64,000 nucleotides of DNA from Aureimonas populi (GCF_017815515.1 NZ_CP072611.1:1488001-1552000); one strand, 5' to 3'. Shown: positions 35,787 to 44,811, counted from the stretch's first letter. The notes: generated from the letters alone by a model not told the origin. Numbers and translations are program-made.

Positions 35787-36678
35787 GGGCCTGCCCGAAG
35801 CGGCGCGGGCCGATGGCTTGCGGAACCTCTGCCTCGACGGAGAAACGGCCACGATTGGGCGAGGCGGCATGGTGGGCGGCGATCTCGGCGCCGGTCGCGA
35901 CCCAGACGCTCTCCTGTGAGGCGATCTCGTCGAACAGCTTTTCCAGAAGCGCGATGCGCTGGGCGCGCCCGGAGATCCAGTCGTGGACGGTGAGGGTGAA
36001 GAGGCCCCCGAATCGATGCAACGTGCGGAACTCGCTCGTCCAGTCCTCCAGCACGGCGCGGCCGGACTGCACCGGCCATTTGTCGCGCCCGCCGCCCTCG
36101 AACTTGAAGAAGATCGCGTCGTCCACCGCCCATTGCACCGGAATCTCGGTGAGGCCCTCGATCTCGTAGGGGTGGTCGAAACCGGAGAGGGAGCTGTCGT
36201 AGGACAAGCCGAGGCGCCTGACCTCCGCCAGCATATGGGGCGTCATCTCCCAGGCGGGCGAGCGGAAACCGACAGGTCGTTGTCCGGTCTGCTTCACGAA
36301 CAGCTCGAGGCTCGCCTCCAGCGCGCCGGTGAACTCCGCGTCCGAAACCTCCGAGACGATCTCGTGGAAGTAGCCGTGCAGGCCGATCTCGTGCCCGCCT
36401 TCGAGGATCGCCGGCAGAATCTCGGGGTTCATCTCGGCAACGACGCCCGGCACGTAGAAGCTTGCCTTGAAGCCGTAACGCGCGAAGAGGTCGAGCAGCC
36501 GGTAGAGCCCCGTGCGCGGGCCGAAGCGGCGCATCTCGAAGGTCGCGAGCCGTGGGGGCACCTCGTCGCGCAGCGACCAGAGGAAGGGCGAGAGCGCGTC
36601 CACGTCGACGGAGAGGAGCGCGGCCGAGCGCTTGCCCTCGGGCCATCGGTAGTCGGGCCAGGGGGAGGGGATGGGCAT
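35779..36678 (-). CDS. Polysaccharide deacetylase/PuuE-like metal-dependent amide hydrolase
   Basis: The 299-residue cytoplasmic protein has the NodB-homology fold. Metal and catalytic residues are plain: D25/D27 in S-V-D-V-D-A, H101 and H105 in L-H-G-Y-F-H-E, and an R-S-P-A-W segment. Proteins without signal peptides in this group include allantoinase PuuE and other cyclic-amide or N-acyl hydrolases rather than wall deacetylases. The gene overlaps the gamma-glutamyltransferase gene by eight bases and follows the SDR gene with a one-base overlap, so it is part of the same catabolic operon. The substrate is unknown. Confidence 0.85.
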   Translation of the reverse strand: MPIPSPWPDYRWPEGKRSAALLSVDVDALSPFLWSLRDEVPPRLATFEMRRFGPRTGLYRLLDLFARYGFKASFYVPGVVAEMNPEILPAILEGGHEIGLHGYFHEIVSEVSDAEFTGALEASLELFVKQTGQRPVGFRSPAWEMTPHMLAEVRRLGLSYDSSLSGFDHPYEIEGLTEIPVQWAVDDAIFFKFEGGGRDKWPVQSGRAVLEDWTSEFRTLHRFGGLFTLTVHDWISGRAQRIALLEKLFDEIASQESVWVATGAEIAAHHAASPNRGRFSVEAEVPQAIGPRRFGQAHG

Positions 36679-37466
36679 CACAGCGCCTTCTTCTTGGCCT
36701 GGAACACGGCCGTCGTGCCGATGGAGTTGCCGCCATCCACCGTCAGCGTCGCGCCCGTAACGTAGGCGCCGGCGTCGGAGCAGACGTAGAGGACGGCGCT
36801 CGCCACATCCTTTTGCGAGGAGGTGCGGCCGAGCGGGATGGCGGCGGTGACATTGCGCACGTGCTCTTGCGGCAAGGGGCTGGCCTCGCTGCCGGCGATG
36901 AAGCCGGGCTCCACGGCGTTGACGCGGATGCCGTATTCGGCCAGCTCCAGAGCGAATCCCTTGGTCAGCCGGTCGAGCGCGGTCTTCGAGGTGCAGTAGG
37001 GAACGACGGTGGTGCGCATCTTGCGCGCCGCGCCCGACGAGATGTTGACGATGGAGCCGCCCTTGCCGGCGTCGATCATCTGCCGGGCGAACAGCTTCGA
37101 CAGAAGGAAGGGCGCGCGCAGATTGACGCCCATGATGGCGTCGAACTCCTCCACGCCGATGTCGAGCAGGAAGCCGGAGGGATAGATGCCGGCATTGTTG
37201 ACGAGAATGTCCGGCGCGCCCCAGCGCTCGGCGACGGACGCGGCGAAGGCCGTCATCGAGCCTGCGTCCAGAAGGTCGGCGGCCAACGCGAAATGGCCTG
37301 CGCCCGGAAGCTTCGCCAGCCGCGCCTCCAGCTTCGCCGGGTCGCGGTCCGTCAGGCAAAGCTGCGCGCCCGCCTGCGCGAGTCCTTCCGCGATCCAGCC
37401 GCCGATGATGCCGCACGCGCCGGTGACGACCGCCGTCCTGCCCTGGAACTCGTCGGCGAAATGCAT
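36678..37466 (-). CDS. Short-chain dehydrogenase/reductase (SDR)
   Basis: The 262-residue oxidoreductase has the classical SDR layout: cofactor loop T-G-A-C-G-I-I-G at 15-22, N-N-A-G at 90-93, catalytic Ser143/Ser144, Tyr157 and Lys161 in Y-C-T-S-K. The acidic residue after beta-strand 2 (T-D-R-D) suggests NAD preference. It lies in the middle of the transporter/hydrolase operon, between the second permease and the deacetylase-like gene. It probably oxidises an alcohol or hydroxy acid released from the imported substrate; the substrate is not known. Confidence 0.87.
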   Translation of the reverse strand: MHFADEFQGRTAVVTGACGIIGGWIAEGLAQAGAQLCLTDRDPAKLEARLAKLPGAGHFALAADLLDAGSMTAFAASVAERWGAPDILVNNAGIYPSGFLLDIGVEEFDAIMGVNLRAPFLLSKLFARQMIDAGKGGSIVNISSGAARKMRTTVVPYCTSKTALDRLTKGFALELAEYGIRVNAVEPGFIAGSEASPLPQEHVRNVTAAIPLGRTSSQKDVASAVLYVCSDAGAYVTGATLTVDGGNSIGTTAVFQAKKKAL

Positions 37467-37475
37467 GGGAAATCC

Positions 37476-38339
37476 TTACCTTGAACGCGGGTCGAGGCGG
37501 TCGCGCACGTGATCGCCGATGAGGTTGATGGAGAGGACGAGCAGAAAGAGCGCAAGGCCGGGGAAGGTCGCGATCCACCAGGCGTTGCCGACATAGTTAC
37601 GCCCGGTGGAGAGCATCGCGCCCCAGCTCGCCGTGGGCGGTTGCACGCCGAGGCCGAGGAAGGAGAGGCCCGCCTCGAACAGCACCATCAGCCCGAATTC
37701 GAGCGTGGCGACCACCACGAGCGCGCCGGTGATGTTGGGCAATATGTGCCGCGAGAGAAGGCGCAGCCAGCCCGCTCCCATGAAGCGCGAGAGGCGCACA
37801 TAGGGCATGTTGGCGACGGCGAGCGTCTGGCCGTAGGCGACGCGCGCATAGCGCGGCCAGCGTGTCAGTGCCAGCACGATGACGACATTGTAGAGGCTCG
37901 GCCCCAGTACCGCGACGGTGATGATGGCCAGAAGGATCGCCGGCACCGACAGGACGATGTCCACCAGGCGCATGATGATCGTCTCGACCCAGCCGCGATA
38001 GAAGGCGGCGACCATGCCGAGTACGCTGCCGAAGATGCCCGACAGGATGACCGAGGCGAAGGCGACGAGCAGCGAGACGCGCGCGCCGTGGATCGTGCGG
38101 CTGAGGACGTCACGGCCCAGCTCGTCCGATCCGAGGTGGTAGACGAGGCCGCGTGCTTCGAAGCCCGGCTCTTTCAGCCGCGCCAGGAGGTTCTGGGCAT
38201 TGGGGTCCATCGGCGCGACCAGCGGCGCGAAGACCGCCATCAGAACCAGGGCGAGGAGGATCGCCGCGAAGGGCAGCACGGCCCACGGAACCGGGCGGCG
38301 CTTGCCCGGCGCGCGGACGGGGAGGGCGGGCGCCGCCAT
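37476..38339 (-). CDS. Peptide ABC transporter permease (DppC/OppC-like)
   Basis: The 287-residue permease shows L-G-S-D-E-L-G-R-D-V-L-S-R near residue 70, E-A-G-L-S-F-L-G-L-G-V-Q-P-P near 245 and the N-L-I-G-D-H-V-R-D-R-L-D-P end. About six hydrophobic helices are present. Its ATG shares one base with the stop codon of the DppB-like gene. Together they form the channel of the ten-gene operon's importer. Confidence 0.9.
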   Translation of the reverse strand: MAAPALPVRAPGKRRPVPWAVLPFAAILLALVLMAVFAPLVAPMDPNAQNLLARLKEPGFEARGLVYHLGSDELGRDVLSRTIHGARVSLLVAFASVILSGIFGSVLGMVAAFYRGWVETIIMRLVDIVLSVPAILLAIITVAVLGPSLYNVVIVLALTRWPRYARVAYGQTLAVANMPYVRLSRFMGAGWLRLLSRHILPNITGALVVVATLEFGLMVLFEAGLSFLGLGVQPPTASWGAMLSTGRNYVGNAWWIATFPGLALFLLVLSINLIGDHVRDRLDPRSR

Positions 38340-39265
38340 CAGGCTCCACCCTCGATGCGGATGCGCGGATCGATGACGCTGTAGAGAAGGTCGGCGACGA
38401 GGTTGAGCGCGATGGCCGTGACCGCGCCGAGCATCACGACGCCTTGCACCACCATGAAGTCCCGGGCGTTGATGGCCTGCACGGTGAGTTGGCCGAGCCC
38501 CGGCCAGGCGAAGACGGTCTCCACGATCACCGCGCCGGCGAGAAGGTTGGCGATCTCCAGTGCCGCCACCGTGGTGACGGGAATGGCGGCGTTGCGCAGG
38601 AGATGGCGCATGACGATGCGCCGCATCGGAAGGCCCTTGGCGTGGCCGGTGCGCACATAATCCTTCTCCAGCTCGTCGAGCACGGCGGTGCGCGCGACGC
38701 GCGCGAAGGTTGCCATGGACAGGAGGCCGAGCGCGATGGAGGGCATGACGAGGCTCCACCCGTCCCGCGCGCCGGAGGGCGGCAGCCAGCCGAGCCACAC
38801 GGCAAAGACCATGATCATCAGGATCGCGCTCCAGAAGGTGGGCAGGGACTGGCCGGCTAGCACGAAGCCCATCATCGCCTTGGCCTCCGGCCTGCCGCGC
38901 CGCACCGCCATCAGGACGCCGAGCGGAATGCCGATGCCGAAGGCGACGAGGAGCGCGCCGCCCGCCAGCCACAGCGTGTAGGGCAGCCGGCTCCAGATGA
39001 GCGTCCAGACCGAGACGTTCTGCACGTAGGAGCGGCCGAGATCGAAGCTCAGCAGCCCGCCCATATAGTCGAGATACTGCACGATCAGCGGGCGGTCGAA
39101 GCCGAGCGAGACGCGCATCGCCTCGATATCGGCGCGCGTGGCGTTCTGCGGCACGAGCAGGAGCACGGGATCGCCCGCCAGACGTTGCAGGAAGAAGATC
39201 AGCGTCATCACGCCGATGACGGCGATCAGCGCCTGAACCGTGCGCTTGAGAAAGAACGCCGACAC
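38339..39265 (-). CDS. Peptide ABC transporter permease (DppB/OppB-like)
   Basis: The 308-residue permease starts F-F-L-K-R-T-V-Q-A-L-I-A-V-I-G-V and ends D-L-L-Y-S-V-I-D-P-R-I-R, both typical of the family. The coupling loop reads R-T-G-H-A-K-G-L-P followed by H-L-L-R-N. It lies 77 bases after the binding-protein gene, with a hairpin in the gap, and precedes the second permease. Confidence 0.9.
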   Translation of the reverse strand: MSAFFLKRTVQALIAVIGVMTLIFFLQRLAGDPVLLLVPQNATRADIEAMRVSLGFDRPLIVQYLDYMGGLLSFDLGRSYVQNVSVWTLIWSRLPYTLWLAGGALLVAFGIGIPLGVLMAVRRGRPEAKAMMGFVLAGQSLPTFWSAILMIMVFAVWLGWLPPSGARDGWSLVMPSIALGLLSMATFARVARTAVLDELEKDYVRTGHAKGLPMRRIVMRHLLRNAAIPVTTVAALEIANLLAGAVIVETVFAWPGLGQLTVQAINARDFMVVQGVVMLGAVTAIALNLVADLLYSVIDPRIRIEGGA

Positions 39266-39307
39266 CGTTGCGATCCTCGTTCAGCTTGCCATGGGGCGCC
39301 TCGATGC

Positions 39308-39326
39308 GGCGGGACCTGCTCCCGCC
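39308..39326 (-). terminator. Hairpin between binding-protein and permease genes (expression step-down)
   Basis: GGCGGGA and TCCCGCC pair perfectly around a CCTGC loop within the 77-base gap. No U-run follows on the minus strand. Such hairpins after binding-protein genes usually protect the upstream transcript, giving more binding protein than permease. Confidence 0.45.
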
Positions 39327-39342
39327 GGGAAGGCGGTGCGGA

Positions 39343-40851
39343 TCAGTCCGACCAGCCCATCCGGTTCAGGAACAGGCTCTCGTTGGCCGTGGGCTGCCAT
39401 TCCAGCCCGCTCGCCGCGCCGTAGAGGATCGCCGCCTGATAGAGCGGCACCACCGGCACCTCCTCGGCGACGAATTCGCCCACCTCGCGATAGGCGTCCA
39501 GGCGCGCCGTCTCGTCCAGCGTGTCGCGGGCCTCTTCGAGGCGCGTGTCGATGCCGGCGTCCGAGAGCGAGGACCAGGAGCTGGAGGAGTGCAGGAGCGG
39601 GAAGAGGACGCCGTCCGCGTCCTGGCAGGCGCAGGACCAGCGGCCGAAGGCCACGAAAGGCTGGTCTTCCGGCGCGCTCTGCACGCGCTGGAGATAGGTC
39701 GCCATGTCGGTCAGCTCGATCTCCACCGAAAGCCCGGTGTCGTTCAGCATCTGGGCGATGGCCTGGACGATGCGCTGGTCGAAGGTGGGAGACGTGGCGA
39801 AGGAGAGCGTCTGCCCCGCGGCGCCGGCCTCCTCGACGAGGCGCCGCGCCTCCTCCGGGTCGTAGGACGGGGCTTCGATGCCCTCGACATAGCCGAAATG
39901 GGCGGGCGTCGCCATCTGCGACACGGGCGTGTCGAAGCCGCCGAGAATGCCCTGGACGATCCCTTCCTTGTCGATGGCATGGGCGATGGCGCGGCGTACG
40001 CGCTCGTCGTCGAGGGGCGCGCGCGTCGGGTTGAGCTTTACGTAGCCGACCCGTTCGGTCAGCACCGAAAGGACCTTGGCGGTGCCGGAGCCTTCGAGCT
40101 GGAGGGCAAGGTCGGAATCGAGGCCGACGGCAAGGTCACTCGCGCCGGACTGGAGATTGGCCACGCGCGTCGCCGCATCGGGAACGGCGCGGAACTCGGC
40201 GGCGGGGAAGACGCCGACCTCGCCCCAGTAGTCGTCGTTGCGCTCCAGCGAGACCGAGACGCCCCGCTGCCAGCCGCCGAACCTGTAGGGACCCGAGCCG
40301 ACCGGGGCCTCGTTGAAGGCCTCGTCGCCGATCTCCTCCACCACATGGGCCGGCACGATGGACAGCTTCACGAGCTGGGCGAGGAGGACCGGATAGGGGC
40401 CGTCGGTGGTCAGGGTCACCTCGTTCTCGCCCGTCACCTCGGCCGAGAGGATCTTGTTGAACTGGCCGAGCTGGGGGCTGGCGAATTCCGGATCGATGAT
40501 GCGGTTGACGGAGAAGGCGACATCCTCGGCCGTGAGGGGCGCGCCATCGTGGAAGGTCACGTCGTCGCGCAGGGTGAAGACCACCTGTGTGTCCGAGGCA
40601 TAGGACCATTCGGTGGCGATCTGCGGAACGATCTCGCCCTCGTCGTCGCGTGTCACGAGATTATCGAACACGTTGCGGTAGACGTAGTAGCTGTCCGGAT
40701 TCCACTGCTTGTGGGGATCGAGCGAGGAGGGCTCGCTCACGAGATCCACCACCAGGAGGTCCTTGGCCATGGCCACTCCCAGCGCCAGCGGCGAGGAGGC
40801 GAGCGCGAGGGCTGCGAGCGCCGACGCGAAGGGGCGGGTCATCCGGGTCAT
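39343..40851 (-). CDS. Peptide-type ABC transporter solute-binding protein (SBP_bac_5), paralogue of 42005-43510
   Basis: The 502-residue protein has a signal peptide (about 1-29, ending A-M-A) and family 5 blocks: E-P-S-S-L-D-P-H-K-Q-W, F-H-D-G-A-P-L-T-A-E-D-V-A-F-S, P-V-G-S-G-P-Y-R-F and R-A-I-A-H-A-I-D-K-E-G. The last third contains R-W-S-C-A-C-Q-D-A-D-G, a two-Cys motif shared with the divergent paralogue. The ATG at 40851 has GAGGA upstream and overlaps the GntR stop codon by four bases. It is the specificity component for the permeases and ATPases downstream. Confidence 0.9.
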   Translation of the reverse strand: MTRMTRPFASALAALALASSPLALGVAMAKDLLVVDLVSEPSSLDPHKQWNPDSYYVYRNVFDNLVTRDDEGEIVPQIATEWSYASDTQVVFTLRDDVTFHDGAPLTAEDVAFSVNRIIDPEFASPQLGQFNKILSAEVTGENEVTLTTDGPYPVLLAQLVKLSIVPAHVVEEIGDEAFNEAPVGSGPYRFGGWQRGVSVSLERNDDYWGEVGVFPAAEFRAVPDAATRVANLQSGASDLAVGLDSDLALQLEGSGTAKVLSVLTERVGYVKLNPTRAPLDDERVRRAIAHAIDKEGIVQGILGGFDTPVSQMATPAHFGYVEGIEAPSYDPEEARRLVEEAGAAGQTLSFATSPTFDQRIVQAIAQMLNDTGLSVEIELTDMATYLQRVQSAPEDQPFVAFGRWSCACQDADGVLFPLLHSSSSWSSLSDAGIDTRLEEARDTLDETARLDAYREVGEFVAEEVPVVPLYQAAILYGAASGLEWQPTANESLFLNRMGWSD

Positions 40852-41630
40852 CCAAGAATCCTCGGTCTGGAAGCGGTTGGGTCGGTTGGGGGAGAGGACG
40901 CCGCCTTGCGCGGCGGCGCGGCGCGGCGCGACGCCTTGCGCGAGACCATCGCCTCGGATTCCAGGAAACGATCGAGCAGATAGGTTTCGAGAACGGTGTT
41001 GGCGGCGGCCAGATGGTCGAGTGCCTCGGCCTTGCGCCCATGCGTCAGCGCCTCCACGAGGCGCGAGCGGTTCGCCGGAACGAGCTTCAGCGGACCCCTG
41101 GCCTCGAAGAAGTGGACGAGGCGGATCGAGCGGTCCCACAGATCGGTCAGCCAGCTCTGCACCATCGGCATGGAGAGCTGTGCGGCCAGACACTCGAGAA
41201 TATCGCGTTCGCAACGACGGATGGTGGGCAGGACATCGCCTCCCAGATCCCGCCGTTGAGCCAGAACGACATGCATCTGCGAAAGCGCCCTCAAACGATT
41301 TCCCGTCCTTTCGTCGAGCGCCACGGAACACAGGAGCGGCTCCAGATGGCGCCGCGCCGCGCTGAGTTCTCGGATTTCGCTCGCCGAGACGGGCGTGACG
41401 GACCATCCGCTGCGCGCGCTGGAGGAGACGAAGCCACTGACCTGCAGGCGCGCCAGCGCCGCCCTGACAGCGCCGCGCCCCAGCGCGAACTCGCTGGCCA
41501 GCGCGCTCTCGGAAAGCCGTTCCCCCGGGGCGAGGACGCAGCTCACGATGGCATTGCGCAAGGCGCGCTCGGCCATTTCGCCCTTGCCGGGCGCGGGGGT
41601 CGGAGAGACGTAGGCGTCGGTATCCAGCAT
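40848..41630 (-). CDS. GntR-family transcriptional regulator (FadR/FCD type)
   Basis: The 260-residue protein has an N-terminal winged helix-turn-helix (L-R-N-A-I-V-S-C-V-L-A-P-G-E-R-L-S-E-S-A) and a helical FCD ligand domain. It is the first gene of the operon, overlapping the binding-protein start by four bases, so it is expressed with its targets. The 374-base divergent region in front of it probably holds its operators and controls the paralogous binding protein on the other strand as well. The C-terminus is rich in Arg, Ala and Pro, beyond the FCD domain, and of unknown role. Confidence 0.88.
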   Translation of the reverse strand: MLDTDAYVSPTPAPGKGEMAERALRNAIVSCVLAPGERLSESALASEFALGRGAVRAALARLQVSGFVSSSARSGWSVTPVSASEIRELSAARRHLEPLLCSVALDERTGNRLRALSQMHVVLAQRRDLGGDVLPTIRRCERDILECLAAQLSMPMVQSWLTDLWDRSIRLVHFFEARGPLKLVPANRSRLVEALTHGRKAEALDHLAAANTVLETYLLDRFLESEAMVSRKASRRAAPPRKAASSPPTDPTASRPRILG

Positions 41631-42004
41631 CGGCGGTTTTCTAACCTCTCAGTTCCAAACTGTGTCATCTTTAATCAGTGAATGGAAGGGCATAAATTTC
41701 GGGCTTTGGAGGCCGGATTAAAATAATCATTCAGCTTCCCATGCGTGCAGGAAGTCCTCTTCCTTTCATCAACCAACTGAAAAGAAATCGCTTTTCTGAT
41801 TCTCGGCAGTCACGGTGCCGGAGATCGCTTTTGGCATGATTCGCGATTGCCTGGGTCGTATGACATCGGCAGAATAGATTTTGACGTTACAAAATTCGTT
41901 ACTGAGATGTCAGTTTTGAATTTATCGGGACGTTTCCAGTCCGCAGCCGCAGTGTTTGTCTTCGGGCGGTCTGCGCCGACACTTCTCAAGGTAAGGATGA
42001 GCCG
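41631..42004. promoter_or_regulatory. Divergent control region between gntR-type operon and the second binding protein
   Basis: These 374 bases hold no gene and are markedly AT-richer than the coding DNA on both sides. A perfect dyad GAAAAG-AAATCG-CTTTTC lies at 41779-41796 and GGAAG-TCCT-CTTCC at 41750-41763. Both are candidate operators; neither matches a known FadR-type consensus well enough to be sure. A TTGACG hexamer at 41881 could be a -35 element for the rightward gene. Confidence 0.5.
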
Positions 42005-43510
42005 ATGCGCCTGAAGAATCTGCTGGTCGCCGCCATGCTGGCGTCCACCTCGCTCGTGTCGTCAACCGCGCTGGCCTCGGCCAAGGAGGTTCTCGTCGTG
42101 GATTTCATCGCCGAGCCGAGCTCCCTTGATCCGCATGTCCAGTGGAACACCGACAGCTTCAACGTCTACCGCAACATTTTCGACAACCTCCTGACACGCG
42201 ATGACGAGGGCGAGATCGCCCCGCAGATCGCCACCGGGTGGGACTATCTGTCGGATACGCGGATCGAGTTCACGATCCGCGAGGGGGTCACCTTCCACGA
42301 TGGCGCGCCCCTCACCGCCGAAGACGTCGCCTTCAGTATCGAGCGCATCATCGATCCGGAATTCGCCAGCCCCCAGCTCGGCCAGTTCAACCAGATCGAG
42401 AAGGCCGAGGCGACGGGCGACAATACGGTCGTCGTGACCACCAGGGGTCCCTATCCCGTCCTCCTCGCCCAGCTCACCAAGCTGTCCATCGTGCCGCGCC
42501 ATGTGGTCGAAGCCGTTTCCAAGGAGGAGTTCAATGTCGCCCCGGTGGGCTCGGGGCCCTATCGTTTCGAAAACTGGCAGCGCGGCGTCGAAGTGCTTCT
42601 GACGCGCAACGACGACTATTGGGGGGAGAAGGGGGCCTTTCCGCGGGTTTCGTTCCGGGCCGTCCCGGACGGATCGACCCGCATCGCCAACCTTCAGTCC
42701 GGCACCACCGATCTCGTCAGCAATCTCGACAACGATCTTGCCGCGCAGCTCGAGGGATTCGGCGTCGGCAAGGTGCTGCCGGTGCGCGGCGAGCGCATCG
42801 CCTATTTCGCGCTCAACGTGAACCAGCCGCCGCTGGACGACCCGCGCGTACGCCTCGCCATCGCCCACGCCATCGACAAGGAAGGCATCGTCGAGGGCAT
42901 TCTGGGCGGCTTCGACGCGCCGCTCTCGCAACTCACCTCCCCGGTGTCCTTCGGCTATGTCGAGGGCATCGAGGCGCCGGCTTACGATCCGGACAGGGCG
43001 CGTGAAATCCTTGCCGAGGTGGGCGGGGCGGCGCGCACCGAGTTCACGCTCTTCACGACGCCCACCTACGACCAGCGCGTCGTCCAGGCGATCCAGCAGA
43101 TGCTGACCGAGGTCGGCCTGAACGTCTCCATCGAGACCACGGACATGGGCAACTGGATGCAGCGCATGCAGTCCGGCCCGGAGACGATTCCCGCGAGCGC
43201 CTTCGGCCGCTGGAGCTGCGGCTGCCAGGATGCGGACGGCACGCTCTATCCGCTCCTCCATTCGTCGAGCAGTTGGGCCTATATCCAGGATCCGGAAATC
43301 GATGCGGCGCTGGATGCCGCCCGCACCACCATCGATTCGGACGAGCGCCTCGAACTCTACAGGACGGTGCACGAGATCGTCGCACGCGAGACCTACATCA
43401 TTCCCCTCTATCAGGCCTCGGTGATCTACGGCGCGGCGAACGACGTGGAATTCTCGCCGCTGCCGAACGAGAACCTCTTCCTCAACCGCGTCGGCTGGTC
43501 GGGCGAGTAA
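42005..43510 (+). CDS. Peptide-type ABC transporter solute-binding protein, paralogue of 39343-40851
   Basis: The 501-residue protein has a signal peptide (about 1-26) and is clearly a diverged duplicate of the binding protein on the other side of the GntR gene. Both share E-P-S-S-L-D-P-H, R-D-D-E-G-E-I, P-E-F-A-S-P-Q-L-G-Q-F-N, the Cys-Cys segment G-R-W-S-C-x-C-Q-D-A-D-G, L-L-H-S-S-S-S-W and the ending F-L-N-R-x-G-W-S. It has no permeases of its own. It probably shares the channel of the divergent operon and extends its ligand range. The downstream neighbour is an amidohydrolase, separated by a hairpin. Confidence 0.9.
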   Translation: MRLKNLLVAAMLASTSLVSSTALASAKEVLVVDFIAEPSSLDPHVQWNTDSFNVYRNIFDNLLTRDDEGEIAPQIATGWDYLSDTRIEFTIREGVTFHDGAPLTAEDVAFSIERIIDPEFASPQLGQFNQIEKAEATGDNTVVVTTRGPYPVLLAQLTKLSIVPRHVVEAVSKEEFNVAPVGSGPYRFENWQRGVEVLLTRNDDYWGEKGAFPRVSFRAVPDGSTRIANLQSGTTDLVSNLDNDLAAQLEGFGVGKVLPVRGERIAYFALNVNQPPLDDPRVRLAIAHAIDKEGIVEGILGGFDAPLSQLTSPVSFGYVEGIEAPAYDPDRAREILAEVGGAARTEFTLFTTPTYDQRVVQAIQQMLTEVGLNVSIETTDMGNWMQRMQSGPETIPASAFGRWSCGCQDADGTLYPLLHSSSSWAYIQDPEIDAALDAARTTIDSDERLELYRTVHEIVARETYIIPLYQASVIYGAANDVEFSPLPNENLFLNRVGWSGE

Positions 43511-43534
43511 CCGAGGTAAAGAGACGCAAGGCTC

Positions 43535-43562
43535 GAACCGGGCGCTTTCGGGCGTCCGGTTC
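43535..43562 (+). terminator. Hairpin between the second binding protein and the amidohydrolase
   Basis: GAACCGGGCGC pairs with GCGTCCGGTTC (11 bp, one G-U) around TTTCGG, 25 bases after the stop codon. The tail TCGTCGTTTC is only mildly U-rich, so partial termination or transcript protection is more likely than a full stop. Confidence 0.55.
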
Positions 43563-43581
43563 TCGTCGTTTCAGGAACGCC

Positions 43582-44811
43582 ATGAACAGCGAGGCGGCCA
43601 TGATCACCATTCTCGAAAACGCCCATGTCGTCGATATCGAAAGCGGCGAGGTGCTGCCGGACCGGCATCTCGTGCTGGAGAACGGCACGATCCGGGAAGT
43701 GGGGGAGGGGGCCGCTTCCCTCGACAAGGCTTTGCGCATTCCGGTGGATGGGCGCTTCGTCATTCCGGGCCTGATCGACGCACACGTCCATGCGACGGCC
43801 TACACCGCCGATCTTTCGCAACTGCCGCGCCAGTCGCCCATGTATGTGGCGGCGCGGGCGGCGGGGCTCCTCAAGGCCATGCTGAAGCGCGGTTTCACCA
43901 CCGTGCGCGATGTCGGCGGGGCCGAGTTCGGGCTCGCCCAATCGGTGGAGGAAGGGCTGATCGCCGGCCCGCGCCTTCTCTACGGAGGCAAGGCGCTTTC
44001 GCCGAGCGGCGGCCATGGCGACCATCGCTCCAGGGGCATGGAGCACGAGGAGGGCGCCTACGCGCAGGTCAGCCTCGGCCGCCGCTGCGACGGCGTGGAT
44101 GCCGTACGCCGGGCCGCGCGCGACGAGATCCGGCGCGGCGCGCATCATATCAAGATCATGGCCAATGGCGGCATCTCCTCGCCCACCGACCGCATCACCT
44201 CCGACCAGTTCTGCGAGGACGAAATCCGGGCTATCGTCGAGGAGGCCGAAATGGCCGATCTCTACGTCGTCTCGCACACCTACACGGCGCGCTCGGTGGC
44301 CCGCGCTGTGCGGTGCGGCGTGCGCTCCATCGAGCACGGGAACCTCCTCGACGAGGAGACCGTCGCGTTGATGAAGACGGCCGGCGCCTATCTGACACCG
44401 ACGCTCTCCTGCTTCCGGGCGCTGGCGGATGTGGGAGAGGCGAGCGGCTTTCCGGCGGATCGGAGGGACAAGATCGCGCAGGTGCTCGATTCGGGCATCC
44501 GCGCGGTGGAGATGGCCTATCGCGCCGGCGTTCCGATGGCCTACGGCACGGATCTGATCGGCCCGATGCAGGAGCGCCAGCTCGACGAGTTCGCCCTGCG
44601 CGCCGAGGTCGTCGCGCCTCTGGATCTCCTGCGCTCGGCCACCGCCACGGCCGCCGAACTCGTGCGCATGCAGAACGAGATCGGCCATGTGCGCGCCGGC
44701 TATCGCGCCGACCTCAACATCCTCTCGGCCAACCCGCTGGAGAAGGGGGTTCTCGCCAATTTCGCCCACCATCTCGAACTGACGATCAAGGGCGGCATCG
44801 TGCAGGACTGA
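43582..44811 (+). CDS. Zinc-dependent amidohydrolase (Xaa-Pro/Xaa-Arg dipeptidase-like)
   Basis: The 409-residue enzyme belongs to the amidohydrolase superfamily. Metal ligands are visible: H68/H70 in D-A-H-V-H-A, a bridging Lys191 in H-H-I-K-I-M-A-N-G-G, H232 in V-S-H-T-Y-T, H252 in I-E-H-G-N and D324 in Y-G-T-D-L-I-G. This pattern matches the group containing prolidase-like and arginine/lysine carboxypeptidase-like enzymes. There is no signal peptide. The ATG at 43582 with AGGA just before it is chosen; an internal ATG 18 bases later is possible. It would hydrolyse a dipeptide or N-acyl amino acid taken up via the adjacent binding protein. Confidence 0.88.
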   Translation: MNSEAAMITILENAHVVDIESGEVLPDRHLVLENGTIREVGEGAASLDKALRIPVDGRFVIPGLIDAHVHATAYTADLSQLPRQSPMYVAARAAGLLKAMLKRGFTTVRDVGGAEFGLAQSVEEGLIAGPRLLYGGKALSPSGGHGDHRSRGMEHEEGAYAQVSLGRRCDGVDAVRRAARDEIRRGAHHIKIMANGGISSPTDRITSDQFCEDEIRAIVEEAEMADLYVVSHTYTARSVARAVRCGVRSIEHGNLLDEETVALMKTAGAYLTPTLSCFRALADVGEASGFPADRRDKIAQVLDSGIRAVEMAYRAGVPMAYGTDLIGPMQERQLDEFALRAEVVAPLDLLRSATATAAELVRMQNEIGHVRAGYRADLNILSANPLEKGVLANFAHHLELTIKGGIVQD

